This document shows positions 52,801 to 61,762 of a stretch of DNA of 64,000 nt, piece after piece. Source of the DNA: Tigriopus japonicus (taxonomy: Eukaryota; Arthropoda; Copepoda; Harpacticoida; Harpacticidae); assembly GCA_010645155.1 (NCBI GenBank), contig JAAGOF010000064.1, forward strand, positions 1,400,123 through 1,464,122, read 5' to 3'. The translations under genes and the position numbers were made by a program. Every line of letters begins with the position of its first letter. Position 1 is the stretch's first letter. A model generated the notes under the pieces. That model saw only the letters and a list, made by a program, of their open reading frames with translations, was not told where the DNA came from and ran no database searches.

Positions 52801-55800
52801 GTTCCATAAGGAGCGTGAAGTGTACTCCATGTTCCAATCGATACCCCTCCTTGTCCACTCTCCTCCATCAAGGGAAAGTGCTCGAAAAGCAGTTTTGTCG
52901 TCGTCATGTTGTGTCCCATCATGGATGTCCCATCATCATCCCCTTTGTATTCAATGTAGCTCGTGGAAATGTTGTAGCTGGAAATGAACTCGCTTGAATA
53001 TTGTGCGAAGAGATCCTTCGCTTGAGATTAGAGCCACTTGATTTGCCAGAAAAACTCTTTTGTCTTTTCTCGGGTTAGAAGTTATGCGTCTATTCCACCA
53101 TTCGCACAATTTGTTTAGGGAGTTACAATGCGTATAATACATGCATACACACTTTCTAGTCTGAGCCTTCTGCAATGTGACATGAACAATGTGTGTGTGT
53201 GTTGTCAGTGTTGTGCGGATACCCACAAAACAGTACGTAGTGAACTATTGTAGGCCAGTGGGTTTCGAGTGAGCTTGTCTCGAAAGGATCATTTTTCAAC
53301 ATTTTCCCATACGAACAACCTCAAATAAGATGGATGATTGAGAGTCAAGGAGAGTCTGTACTGGCTTCATTGCATTCATTTGATATGGCTGTCATTTTTG
53401 TGGTGCTTCTTCTATCCGTCCTATCCTCCCGTTCGATCAGTTCTTCAAGCGGAGATGGGCCTTGAAATATTGAAATGTCTCCTCCAGTCGTCCATTCGAG
53501 GCAATTTTTCACTGAATAGAAAATCATCTCTCAAAACCGTCTCCATTCACTGTGACTTTTTTGGGGGCAAATAAAGTTCAGATCCAACTCGAAGTAAAGC
53601 CGGCTTCTGCTTCATATTTTTCTCTCGTCGCCTGTCCTTTAGGCCCTCAATTTTCGAGGTTTCCTTTGATTTATTGATTTCTGCTCAAAGGCAAAAACCA
53701 ACTGAGATAGATAGATAGATTGAGGGTGATGAAAGTACCTTTGTACTCGGCTGCGAACCAATTTCGATTTCAACGACAATTTGTCCTCAAAATCCATCAT
53801 GGCTTCCTTGGGTATGACGGGGACGTCTTTGAAATTCTTCTTATTGATGATCCGTAATTGATAGTCTTCCAATTGCTTTGACTTCGATCCCAGTCCCTTC
53901 ATACGGCACGACAAATCGTTCCTCAAGCATTTAAAAGAACATCCGTCAGATCGCATATCGATCGGGCTGAATGGGAAAAACCATTTGACATTGTCGTCTA
54001 CCGCTCATACTCAACCATACGTACCTAGACATGGGTGCCAAATCGTGTTTTCGTGATGTGACTCTTCTTTAGGCTGGAGTATTTATTATCCAAGTACTTT
54101 GGCTCAATTGTTTTTCGTTTGTGTACAGCTCAGTGGCTGGAGAAGACATTTCATTGATTGCATATCCTTTGATTCGGATCTCGATCCACAGCTGGCCAAG
54201 ACAAGTCTAATAGAAATACTAATAATAATGATGATGATAACAATAATGCTCGTTCCCCTGAGCATTATGGTCGTAATAAATGAGAAGCATAAAACTCAGG
54301 ATCACTTGCCAGATCTAAGTGGGAGAGCGAGCGGAAGACTGACACTCTGGGATTGGGACCAAGAAGTCCCAAGGAAAGAGCGAGAATCAATATTGTTCCA
54401 GAAGAAACTCGCAGTCTTCCCCAAAATAAAGAACTATAAATCGAAAGGGAGTCTCTCCCGATCTTCTTGGTAGCGCTCAAGTTCAAAGAAAGCGAGGCCT
54501 ATTCTTTTCATCCTCCAGCTCTCCAGCCTCCGCTCGTCAAAGAGCAAAAACTAAATCTCTAGATTATGATCCGAAGAAGCTGAAGAACCAACGCCTGAAT
54601 GAAGTGGAAAGGATCCAACAACGATCTTGATTCGAAAAATTGAAGCGGAACATGTGCCTGGTTGTACTACGTGATGATACCACAAATGCTCTGCCAAGTT
54701 CACTTGTAAGAAAGATGCTGTATTTGATTGGAAACCCCTTCAGGTTACTTCATCGAAAATTTCTCTCTTGTGTGATGAACTGATGATTGCTTCTTTGAAG
54801 CGATGATCCACTCTTCGTCTCAAAAAGGCTGGAGAAGAAGAAGCCCATAATGTGCTTGATGTGTTTTTCATCCTCAAAATTCATTCAATTCCCCCATCAA
54901 AATGGATTTTATTGACTCGACTCTAAGCCCAGCCTCTGCCTTAGATTGTCACTTGGATCTTTGGCTCCCTCACTTGTGATGACAATTATGAAAGGCTTTT
55001 CCTCTCTCTGAAATATTTCTTTGGCATCGCTGACTTGGCACTCTTTTTTTTCTTTTTTTATTGCGGTCGGGTTGAGATGTACTCGTACCACCACCGCCAT
55101 CATCATGGGCAAGGTCGACGACGGATCAGCATGCCTTTGTGCCCGGCATTCGGGTGTTTTGATGAAAAAAGGGCAAGTCCTTTTTTTCTCTCCTTCTCTT
55201 TACACGATTGATATCAAAGGTTATTTTTTTCGTTTAGTCATTGAGCGTATAAGAGATAAAAGTCGTCCTAGTTTGGCAGTGAAAGAAGGAGAAGGGGAAA
55301 AGGATTTGAGTTATTTTATGAATGTGTCATATATTGGCGGGTTTTCTAAATTAGAGGAAAGCTACGCTATTTACCCAAATACCGGGAAGGGGACAATAAT
55401 ATGAGCGGAAGAAAAGGAAAACCCTTAGCTGTTTGATTTACCGAAGATGTCATCAATGTATTTTCATTCCCCTGCTTTTTTCCAGCGTCCTCTCCGATTA
55501 TGGTCAATGGACCCACTAATATGACTGCCATCGATGGAAAAGATGCCACAATCCCTTGCGAGGCTGAAGGGGCCCCTACTCCCAATATAACATGGTATCT
55601 TAACGGTAAGAAGCACTTCTTCTCCCTCTGCTACGTAGTAGATCAAACTCGACGGTGGGATTATTCCCCCTTTAAATCTCGACTAGAGTAGCAAGGCCTT
55701 TAAAAAACTGTCACCACAGCGATCTTACAAAGTTGTTGAGTTTCAAGTTTCGAAAGTTCTCGGTCAATTTTCGTCGTTCTGCTTCTTTCAGACGGACAGA

Positions 55801-58800
55801 TTTCGTTTTCTGGTCGCATCCAAATTCTCGAGGATGGCAGCCTTCTTTTAGCTAAGGTCAGATCCACGGATGCTGGCAAGTACACATGTATTCGAACCAA
55901 TGAGGCCGGTTCAGCCACCGGAGAAGCGTGGGTCTCGGTTATGGTTCGCACCCAGATTGTCCAACCTCCAGTGGACACGAAAGTCATCTTGGGCCACGTG
56001 GCTACCATGGCGTGCAAAGTGTCGGCAGACACTAATGTCTTGTTTGACATCAAGTGGTTCCACGAGGGTAGACTGATTAATGACGAGGCCTCGCACCGAA
56101 TTGAGATCATGGAGGATGGAACCTTGAGAATAGCCGAGGCTCGAGCCAGTGACGCCGGTGAATACACTTGCGAAGTGGATTCTCCAGGGGGAAATGATCG
56201 TCATTCATCCAATTTGGATGTCATCGAGCTGCCGTATGCCCCCACGAGCGTGTTAGCAGAGCGCGTTAGTAGTGGGCCCAAAACGGTGAACGTCTCTTGG
56301 ACGCCGGGATTCGACGGCAATAGCCCAATTATTAAATATATTCTGCAATACCGCTACGTTCCACAAAAGGGAGCAGTCCCCAAGGACGACATGAATTGGA
56401 TCACTACGTTGGCCAACATATCTGCAAGTTCTCGCAGCGTTCTCTTATCGAACCTGCGTTCCTCTGCCGCTTATATCTACCGAGTGTCTGCCGTGAATTC
56501 CGTGGGTGAGGGGCCACAATCAGCTCCATCTGAGCGTGTTGTTCTGCCCCAAGAACCACCGTCAGGTCCTCCTAGAGGCCTCGTCGGAAGTGCCCGATCA
56601 GAGGCCGAAATCATGATCCAATGGCAACCTCCGAGCGAAGAAGCTCAAAACGGAGACATATTGGGCTACATCGTGCGATATCGATTATTTGGCTATCATG
56701 ATTCTCCTTGGTCCTACCGGAACATAACCAAGCATCTTCAGCGCACATATCTTGTTACAGAGCTTATCACTTGGAAAGACTACGAGGTTCAAATAGCGGC
56801 CTACAATAATAAAGGGGTGGGTGCTTACTCATCAGCCATCAAGGTCAAGACACGAGAGGGTGTGCCTAGTGCCCCGCCCACGGGTGTTCGTGCCCAGGCC
56901 ATTGATTCTACGGTGGTTCGAGTGTGGTGGTATCCTCCGGACCCTCAAAAGATCAATGGCATCAACCAGGGGTACAAATTACAAGCTTGGCGAGAAAGCG
57001 ACTCGATCAATCCAGTGGCGTCGGTCTCGGTAGCCCCTGATGTGCTGAATCCGCTGAGTGAACAATCCTCCGTAATTGATGGATTGAAACCTTGGACCGC
57101 CTACAACATCACCGTGTTGTGTTTTACCAGTCCAGGCGATGGAGTTCGCTCCCCTCACGAGTTGGTTCGAACTCATCAGGATTTTCCCGGTCCAGTAAGT
57201 AATCTTCGCTTTGAGGACATCACGGATCGAGGGGTGAGAATGATGTGGGAAATGCCAACGGAGCCCAATGGCATCATAACCGGGTTCACCATTCGATACA
57301 TGGTCAAGGACATGATTCATACGCTGGTGGAGAAGAACCTCACGGCCGACGATATGCAATTCAAGTTGAACAATCTGAAACCCACCACCCACTACACGTT
57401 TGAAGTGTACGCTTTGACCGAAGTGGGACGAGGCAAGGCCAATGTGGCCACCATTCAGTCGGGCGTGGAGCCCGTCTTGCCATTGCCACCTTTGAGGTTA
57501 GCCGTCTCCAATATCGAGCCCTTCTCTGTTGTGTTGCAATTTACGCCCGGCTTTGATGGAAACTCGTCGATCACCAAATGGACCATTCAGGCCTTGAGTG
57601 CCCGAAACGCGACTTGGACCACGATTTATGAGCTGCCGGCCGTGCCTGATTCCAAAGCAATTACCGTCAAGAACCTGATCCCTTACATGGAGTACCAATT
57701 GAGATTGGTGGCCAACAATGTGGTAGGCCCATCTGAGCCCTCCGAGCCCACCCGTCAGTTTCAGACCATTCAAGCCCCTCCCAAGCACCCGCCCCTCAAT
57801 GTCACGATTCGAGCCATGTCTGCGACAGAATTACGCGTCCGCTGGATCCCTTTGTCCCAGGGTGAATGGTACGGAATTCCTCGAGGCTACAACATCTCCT
57901 ATCGCATTTTGACAGACACTTCTCAATTAAATTCATTGTCCATCGAGGATCCAACAAAGAATTCCTTTGTCATTGATGGCTTAGAGGAGTTCACGCTTTA
58001 TGAAGTGTTGCTGCAGGCCTACAACGATTTGGGCTCTTCAGATCCCTCGCCAGTGGTGTTGGCTCGTACACGAGAGGCTGCTCCAGGCGATGGGCCTTCA
58101 GACATCTCAGTGGAGGCCACGTCCTCGACCACCATTTTGGTCAAGTGGGGAGACGTGGTGAAGAAACACCGAAACGGAATCATCGAAGGCTACAAAGTTT
58201 ACTATGGAGCCAAAAGTGTTCCATTCAAGTACAAATTGATCGAGGGAAATGCCACAAAGCAGACCACCTTGACCGAGCTCAAAAAGTACACAAAATACGC
58301 CATCCAAGTTCTTGCTTACACTCGAGTTGGAGATGGAATTTTGAGCTCACCCCCGTTGCAAGAGCGTACTTACGAGGACGTTCCAGGACCACCCTCGAAT
58401 GTTTCCTTTCCCGACGTGAGCTTTACCACGGCTCGAGTGATTTGGGACATGCCCTCAGAGCCCAATGGCGAGATCAAGAAATATCGTGTCAGTTATAGAC
58501 TTCAGAAACCCGAGTCTGAGAACTTCACGCGAGAATTTCTCCCGACAGATCGCACCTTTCGGGCCATCAATCTCGAACCCATGTCTTATTATGAGTTCGA
58601 GGTCACGGCCAAAACCAACTTGGGTTGGGGCTACGCTGGCAAGGGTTTGGTCTTCACTACCAACAATAGGGAGGCTCCCAATCCTCCTTCGGCACCTCAA
58701 ATATCGCAGAGTCAAGTTCAAGACAGAGAAATCACCTTTAGCTGGAACCCAGGACGAGACGGGTATGCTCCGTTCCGACATTATGTGGTCCAATATTCGG

Positions 58801-61762
58801 AAAATGGGGCCGGTTGGCAAACAGTTCCTGAATTAGTGGACCCAACCACCACAACGTATACGGTCAAGGACTTGCAACCGTTTACCACGTACAAATTCAG
58901 ATTGCAAGCCGTTAATGACATTGGTCCAAGTGGGTGGTCCAAGGAGTCCAACATAACCCAGACTAAGCCAGCTGCTCCTAGAATTCCAGTAGAAAATTTG
59001 AAGGTCACACCCATCACCCGAACCAATGTCAAGGTGGAATGGACTCCGTTAAATCCTGAAGATTTCAATGGCGATGCAAAATCTGGTGGCTATCAGGTGG
59101 AATACCGCGAAATCAACGACTATCCAATCCCTTTGCAATCTGCACCACGAGTGGAACTGAAAGGAGCGAGCATGAGCAAAGTCATCCTAGAAGACTTGGG
59201 GATCGGCAAGAACTATGAAATCATCGTCAAACCCATCAACAGTCAAGGACAAGGACCACCCTCGAGGCCAGTTCCAGTTTACGTGGGTGAAGCTGTTCCA
59301 ACGGGAGCCCCTCGAAATATCAAGGCCGAGGCTCTTTCTCCGACGGAGGTTCGACTCTCTTGGAAAGCTCCCGAGGCTGACCAACAAAACGGAGATCTTT
59401 TGGGGTACAAGATCTTTTACTTCTCTTTGCCTGCCAATTCAAGAAATTCAGAAGAAATTGAGGTCGTTTCTGCCTCTCACACGTCCCATTCGTTGATCTT
59501 CCTTGACATGTACACCAATTACTCGATTTCGATTTTGGCTTTCAATCCCGCCGGCGAAGGTCCAAGATCGGATTCTACGACGGTTCGAACTCTCCAAGGG
59601 ATCCCAGGACCTCCGAGCAACTTGAAATTCTCCGAAATTACCATGAACACTCTGAAAGTGAGTTGGGATCCACCTGAAAAGCCTAATGGAGAAATCCTTG
59701 GCTACATCGTCACCTACGAAACTGCGGAGCAAGATGAGAGTAAGTTTCTTTGTCCCTTGTTGACACCTCTTTTTTCTGATGATCATGATGTTTTCGTTCA
59801 TTCTAGACTACTCCAAACAAGTGAAGCAACGGGTTTCCGAGCGTTTCCTGTTCGTCCACAATTTGGAAGAATCCGTGACTTATACGTTCTTTGTTCGCGC
59901 ACAAACCATTGATTATGGGCCTCCAATGTCTGGCAATGTGACCACCGGTCCCCAAAAAGGTTCACCCAGTCGACCTCGAGAATTGGCCTTAAGCAAGACA
60001 CTGAGTGGTATCAAGCTTAGTTGGACCAATGGCAACTCCGGAAAAGGACCCATCCTCGGTTATTACGTCGAATCCCGACGTAAAGGTTAGTAGTCATTTT
60101 TCCCCCGACAAACCAAACAAGATGCATTGATTCAAAAACATATGACTTTGAATTGTCTTTCACTTTTTTTCTTCCACCATGAGCAGCCACGGAGGATTGG
60201 CAGATCTGTAAGTGAGCATGGAACACTTTGAGTGGTATATTTTGAACCGTGTGCCTTTTGTGTGCCTTAACATTTTGACATAGTGCGCGTTTGCCTAACC
60301 TGAGACCGAGATAAGAGACTCTTTTTGTTTCAACTCCCGTTGATGCCTTCAAAATGTCTGACATCTTCCCGTTTCATCTCAAGTTTCTTCATCCTTGAGG
60401 TTCTTCTCCCTTTCATTTTTGTGAATTCTTGCTTCTTGTTCCTCTTTTTGTTATCCCCAAAAGTGTTCCAGTTTCAAGTTCCTTCATCCGATTTTCGATA
60501 GTTGTCTAAAATCCCTCTTCCATTTGTCAGTCAGGAGCGAAGTAATAGGCAAATCTAAATCCTCGGCTGAAAGGACATTGAAATGAACTGAATAATGGCG
60601 AGTGCATGCCGTACAAGAATCTATTCTATGCCTGACTGGACTAAGGACGTGAAAGTGAAAGGACATGCTTTCCATCCAAGTTTGAAGCTGATGGAAGATT
60701 TTCAATGGAAAGAAAAAGGAAGAGAGAAAGTCCAATAAACGCGTGACAAAGATTGCACTTCTCGGGTACATCGTACTCTACTATTTCTAAGTTCTACGAC
60801 TTGATTCATCCCATAAGCAAAAAAGGGGAGAGAAAATCAAGGAAAAAGGCAAGACGCCGCCATTTCTCCGCCGAGTATTTGCACAATAAATTAGACTAAA
60901 TGGGATCTGAAGGCCATCAGAATGATGGAACTGAAACTTTTTTGGCACATTCATCCTTGCGCTTCCAGAAGTTTGGAAGCAAGTCGCTAGGGATGTGTAC
61001 AAGTTGCCTTTCATTAGTCATTTTCAGGGGCAAAAGTAAATCGACGTATGGACTCTCCAAGACTTGTTTTATTAGAACAGTGAGGACAATTGTCATTGTC
61101 AAGGGCGAATTCAAGACTGGAGTAGACTGAATGCCAGATTGGAGGAAGCCTTGGATTTGGTCTTCATTCAAATGGATGGAGATGCGCTTGATTGGTGATT
61201 TAGGAAATGAGATTGTCAAATATGTGTTCAGAGAATTTGGCCTTGTTCTGCTCATATTTGAACTTTTTAACTGATTGAAATTGACTTTCTCGGAGCGGAT
61301 GTTCCTTCCCAGAACTGGCTCTTGTCTCCTCTACATTCTCACGTCTTCCCACTGTATCTCATCTGAGTGGTTCCACTTTTTATTGTACAATACAGGAGAA
61401 GTAGTTAACAAATAAAGATTACCTACTCTGAAATTTGTTGACTAAAACTTTGGTATTGTTTACCTTTCTTACGATCCCACATTTGTTCCAAGATCAATTT
61501 TGTAGATACCTTACTCAGTTTTTGCTCATTGCAAGATTGGTTTAATAGAACCTGTAATCCTGACCCAAAAAAATAATAATTTCAATGGTATGTTTCTTAT
61601 CTAGATGAAGACAAGTGGAAAACGGAGACCAAGACAGAGAATGGTGCAGTTCAAGAATATTCGGTTCCATATCAAAACCTCATCCCAACCACCAGCTACA
61701 CTTTCCGCGTGATCGCTTACAATAAATACGGAATTTCGATGCCAGCCAAGTCAGCTGACGCG
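19620..61762 (+). CDS. sdk: Sidekick cell-adhesion protein (6 Ig + 13 FN3), 3' end outside the window
   Basis: Exons 19620-19821, 47559-47663, 51137-51313, 51380-51596, 51659-52041, 52134-52412, 55486-55605, 55792-59739, 59807-60085 and 61605-61762 join without a frame break to 1956 codons. Every junction is GT-AG and most are phase 1, as expected for Ig/FN3 genes. Order: signal peptide (hydrophobic 48-64), Ig1 about 68-161, Ig2 162-256, Ig3 257-361, Ig4 362-454, Ig5 455-548, Ig6 549-640, then 13 FN3 repeats to the end. This exact 6 + 13 layout and the segment R-A-M-S-A-T-E-L-R-V-R-W-I-P-L in FN3-6 identify sidekick, a homophilic adhesion molecule of tricellular junctions and synaptic laminae. 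The transmembrane helix and PDZ-binding tail are not in the window. Odd: Ig2 lacks both canonical cysteines; one exon of 3948 nt covers half of Ig5 through FN3-12; intron 1 of the coding region is 27.7 kb. Confidence 0.95.
19822..36232 (+). other. sidekick coding intron 1, first part
   Basis: No recognisable coding exon, RNA gene or complete mobile element. Longer open frames (for example 27705-28211 minus, 31384-31776 minus) overlap open frames on the other strand and carry no domain. There are short GA-rich tracts (for example 25084-25099). Confidence 0.4.
35045..35084. repeat. Short imperfect hairpin
   Basis: ACCAAAATTTTGGAAA and TTTCCAAAATTGGT form a stem with a two-base bulge, extended by GGGAC and TCCCC. 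Confidence 0.6.
36233..37939. mobile_element. TIR element with AGTATACT subterminal repeats
   Basis: The ends carry an exact 20-bp inverted repeat TTGGGTCGCATGTTAACGCA (36240-36259 and, inverted, 37913-37932). It extends outward through AGAGA with two mismatches to 36233 and 37939. The palindrome AGTATACT occurs at 36281 and 36320 near the left end and at 37778, 37807, 37867 and 37888 near the right end. Such arrays are typical transposase-binding sites. No transposase or target duplication was recognised, so it is probably non-autonomous; the superfamily is unassigned. It sits in sdk intron 1. Confidence 0.75.
40393..40438 (+). repeat. GTCA/GTCC tetranucleotide tract
   Basis: Imperfect GTCA repeats pass into GTCC repeats. 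Confidence 0.85.
40600..40610 (+). repeat. Eleven-G homopolymer
   Basis: An uninterrupted run of G, unusual in this AT-leaning window and prone to assembly error. Confidence 0.85.
42059..42096 (+). repeat. GTGA-rich microsatellite
   Basis: Imperfect GTGA/GAGA tandem units. Confidence 0.8.
44533..45062. mobile_element. MITE-like element with long inverted ends
   Basis: The two ends are inverted copies of one another over about 75-80 bp (44533 to about 44611, and about 44988 to 45062). Shared blocks are GTTC-AGAGCA, CAACCTGGATAT (left copy GAACC...) and ATCCCCA-GTTCAAA. The element is 530 bp, AT-rich and has no coding frame. The ends start GGG(T/C)GTTC. The target duplication is not clear, so the superfamily is left open. 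Confidence 0.6.
45063..47558 (+). other. sidekick coding intron 1, last part
   Basis: Nothing recognised until the acceptor CTTGATTCGTTTTAG before exon 2. Confidence 0.4.
47559..47663 (+). CDS. sdk: sidekick exon 2 (Ig1, first part)
   Basis: Follows CGTTTTAG and ends TTGG|GTAAGT. It encodes G-P-R-F-I-T-P-P and the B-strand Cys of Ig1 (I-L-Q-C-Q-A-L-G). Confidence 0.9.
47664..51136 (+). other. sidekick intron 2
   Basis: About 3.5 kb. The segment 47700-48230 is very AT-rich with many TTTT/AAAA runs. No coding exon or delimited element was seen. Confidence 0.45.
51137..51313 (+). CDS. sdk: sidekick exon 3 (Ig1, second part)
   Basis: Acceptor TTTCCAG, donor GCTT|GTAAGA. It contains Y-R-W-M-K-D-G and the F-strand D-A-G-N-Y-Q-C. 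Confidence 0.95.
51380..51596 (+). CDS. sdk: sidekick exon 4 (Ig2)
   Basis: Acceptor CCCTTTAG, donor ATCG|GTAAGT. It contains V-T-W-Q but has Asp-Leu in the B strand and Arg-Ala-Arg in the F strand where the Ig cysteines would be. Confidence 0.94.
51659..52041 (+). CDS. sdk: sidekick exon 5 (end of Ig2, Ig3)
   Basis: Acceptor AATTTCAG, donor TTGG|GTAGGA. The Ig3 cysteines are in S-L-Q-C and I-Y-T-C. Confidence 0.95.
52134..52412 (+). CDS. sdk: sidekick exon 6 (Ig4)
   Basis: Acceptor TTCCATTAG, donor AAGA|GTAAGT. The Ig4 cysteines are in L-P-C-D and F-Q-C-T. Confidence 0.95.
53191..53203 (+). repeat. Short GT run
   Basis: Six GT units. Confidence 0.7.
53639..54032 (-). CDS. Candidate small two-exon gene nested antisense in sidekick intron 6
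   Basis: I do not recognise the family. Seen: ATG at 54032, then eight coding bases ending in a strong donor TCTAG|GTACGT. A 58-bp intron follows with acceptor TTTTTCCCATTCAG, then an open exon 53639-53966. Together they give exactly 112 codons including the stop (111 aa). The product is basic, with Cys at about positions 12, 16 and 23, a charged middle (Q-L-E-D-Y-Q-L-R-I-I-N-K-K-N-F-K), and no signal peptide or membrane segment. A possible further donor AAAG|GTACTT at about 53738 would change the C-terminus. Support: both splice sites of a 58-bp intron in frame. Against: no homology recognised and short length. Confidence 0.38.
53705..53720 (+). repeat. GATA microsatellite
   Basis: Nearly four GATA units. 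On the minus strand they form a pyrimidine-rich TATC run. Confidence 0.8.
55486..55605 (+). CDS. sdk: sidekick exon 7 (Ig5, first part)
   Basis: Acceptor TTTTTTCCAG, donor AACG|GTAAGA. It contains A-T-I-P-C-E-A-E-G and I-T-W-Y-L-N. Confidence 0.95.
55792..59739 (+). CDS. sdk: sidekick exon 8 (end of Ig5, Ig6, FN3-1 to most of FN3-12)
   Basis: A single 3948-nt exon (acceptor CTTCTTTCAG, donor GAGA|GTAAGT). It holds the F-strand Cys of Ig5, all of Ig6 (M-A-C-K, Y-T-C-E) and FN3 repeats recognisable by P-x-P-P linkers, core Trp, Tyr and Leu. The linkers begin at, in order, L-P-Y-A-P, Q-E-P-P-S-G-P-P, V-P-S-A-P-P, F-P-G-P, L-P-L-P-P, A-P-P-K-H-P-P, A-A-P-G-D-G-P, V-P-G-P-P, A-P-N-P-P, A-A-P-R-I-P, A-V-P-T-G-A-P and I-P-G-P-P. 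No stop occurs across 1315 codons. Confidence 0.98.
59807..60085 (+). CDS. sdk: sidekick exon 9 (end of FN3-12, start of FN3-13)
   Basis: Acceptor TTCATTCTAG, donor AAAG|GTTAGT (weak). It contains S-V-T-Y-T-F-F-V and K-L-S-W-T-N-G and ends at Y-Y-V-E-S-R-R-K. Confidence 0.95.
60086..61604 (+). other. sidekick intron 9 with a candidate microexon
   Basis: About 1.5 kb. Apart from the 21-nt candidate exon at 60187-60207, nothing was recognised. Confidence 0.5.
60187..60207 (+). CDS. sdk: Candidate 21-nt in-frame microexon of sidekick
   Basis: It is preceded by a pyrimidine-rich tract (CACTTTTTTTCTTCC) and GAGCAG, and followed by GTAAGTGA. At 21 nt it keeps the frame. Inclusion changes R-R-K-D-E-D-K-W to R-R-K-A-T-E-D-W-Q-I-Y-E-D-K-W, lengthening the loop between strands C and C' of FN3-13. 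The skipped form matches the usual FN3 pattern, so if real the exon is alternative. Alternatively it is a decayed duplicate of the start of exon 10. Confidence 0.4.
61605..61762 (+). CDS. sdk: sidekick exon 10 (rest of FN3-13)
   Basis: Acceptor CTTATCTAG, donor GCG|GTAAGT in phase 0. It contains Y-Q-N-L-I-P-T-T-S-Y-T-F-R-V-I-A-Y-N and ends S-A-D-A. Confidence 0.95.

Larger units (their letters stand above)
52413..55485 (+). other. sidekick intron 6
   Basis: About 3.1 kb. It holds the candidate antisense gene at 53639-54032, a GATA repeat and a short GT run. Other open frames at 52679-53027 and 54099-54473 lack support. Confidence 0.45.

Noticed and set aside
52734..53027. Minus-strand open stretch in sidekick intron 6
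   Set aside because: Open in about 95 codons with plausible composition, but no acceptor-donor pair gave a continuous gene and the plus strand is open too.
54099..54473. 124-codon plus-strand frame with a hydrophobic stretch
   Set aside because: The hydrophobic part comes from an ATAATAATGATGATGATAA repeat; no homology, and it lies in the sdk intron on the same strand without splice links.
55021..55404. 127-codon plus-strand frame just before sidekick exon 7
   Set aside because: Ends before the acceptor and out of frame with the Ig5 coding sequence; no homology.
56979..59801. Several minus- and plus-strand frames overlapping sidekick exon 8
   Set aside because: Shadows of the long FN3-coding exon in other frames.
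19620..61762. Identification as Dscam, contactin or protogenin instead of sidekick
   Set aside because: Six Ig followed by thirteen consecutive FN3 domains, with sidekick-like FN3-6 sequence, does not fit those families.
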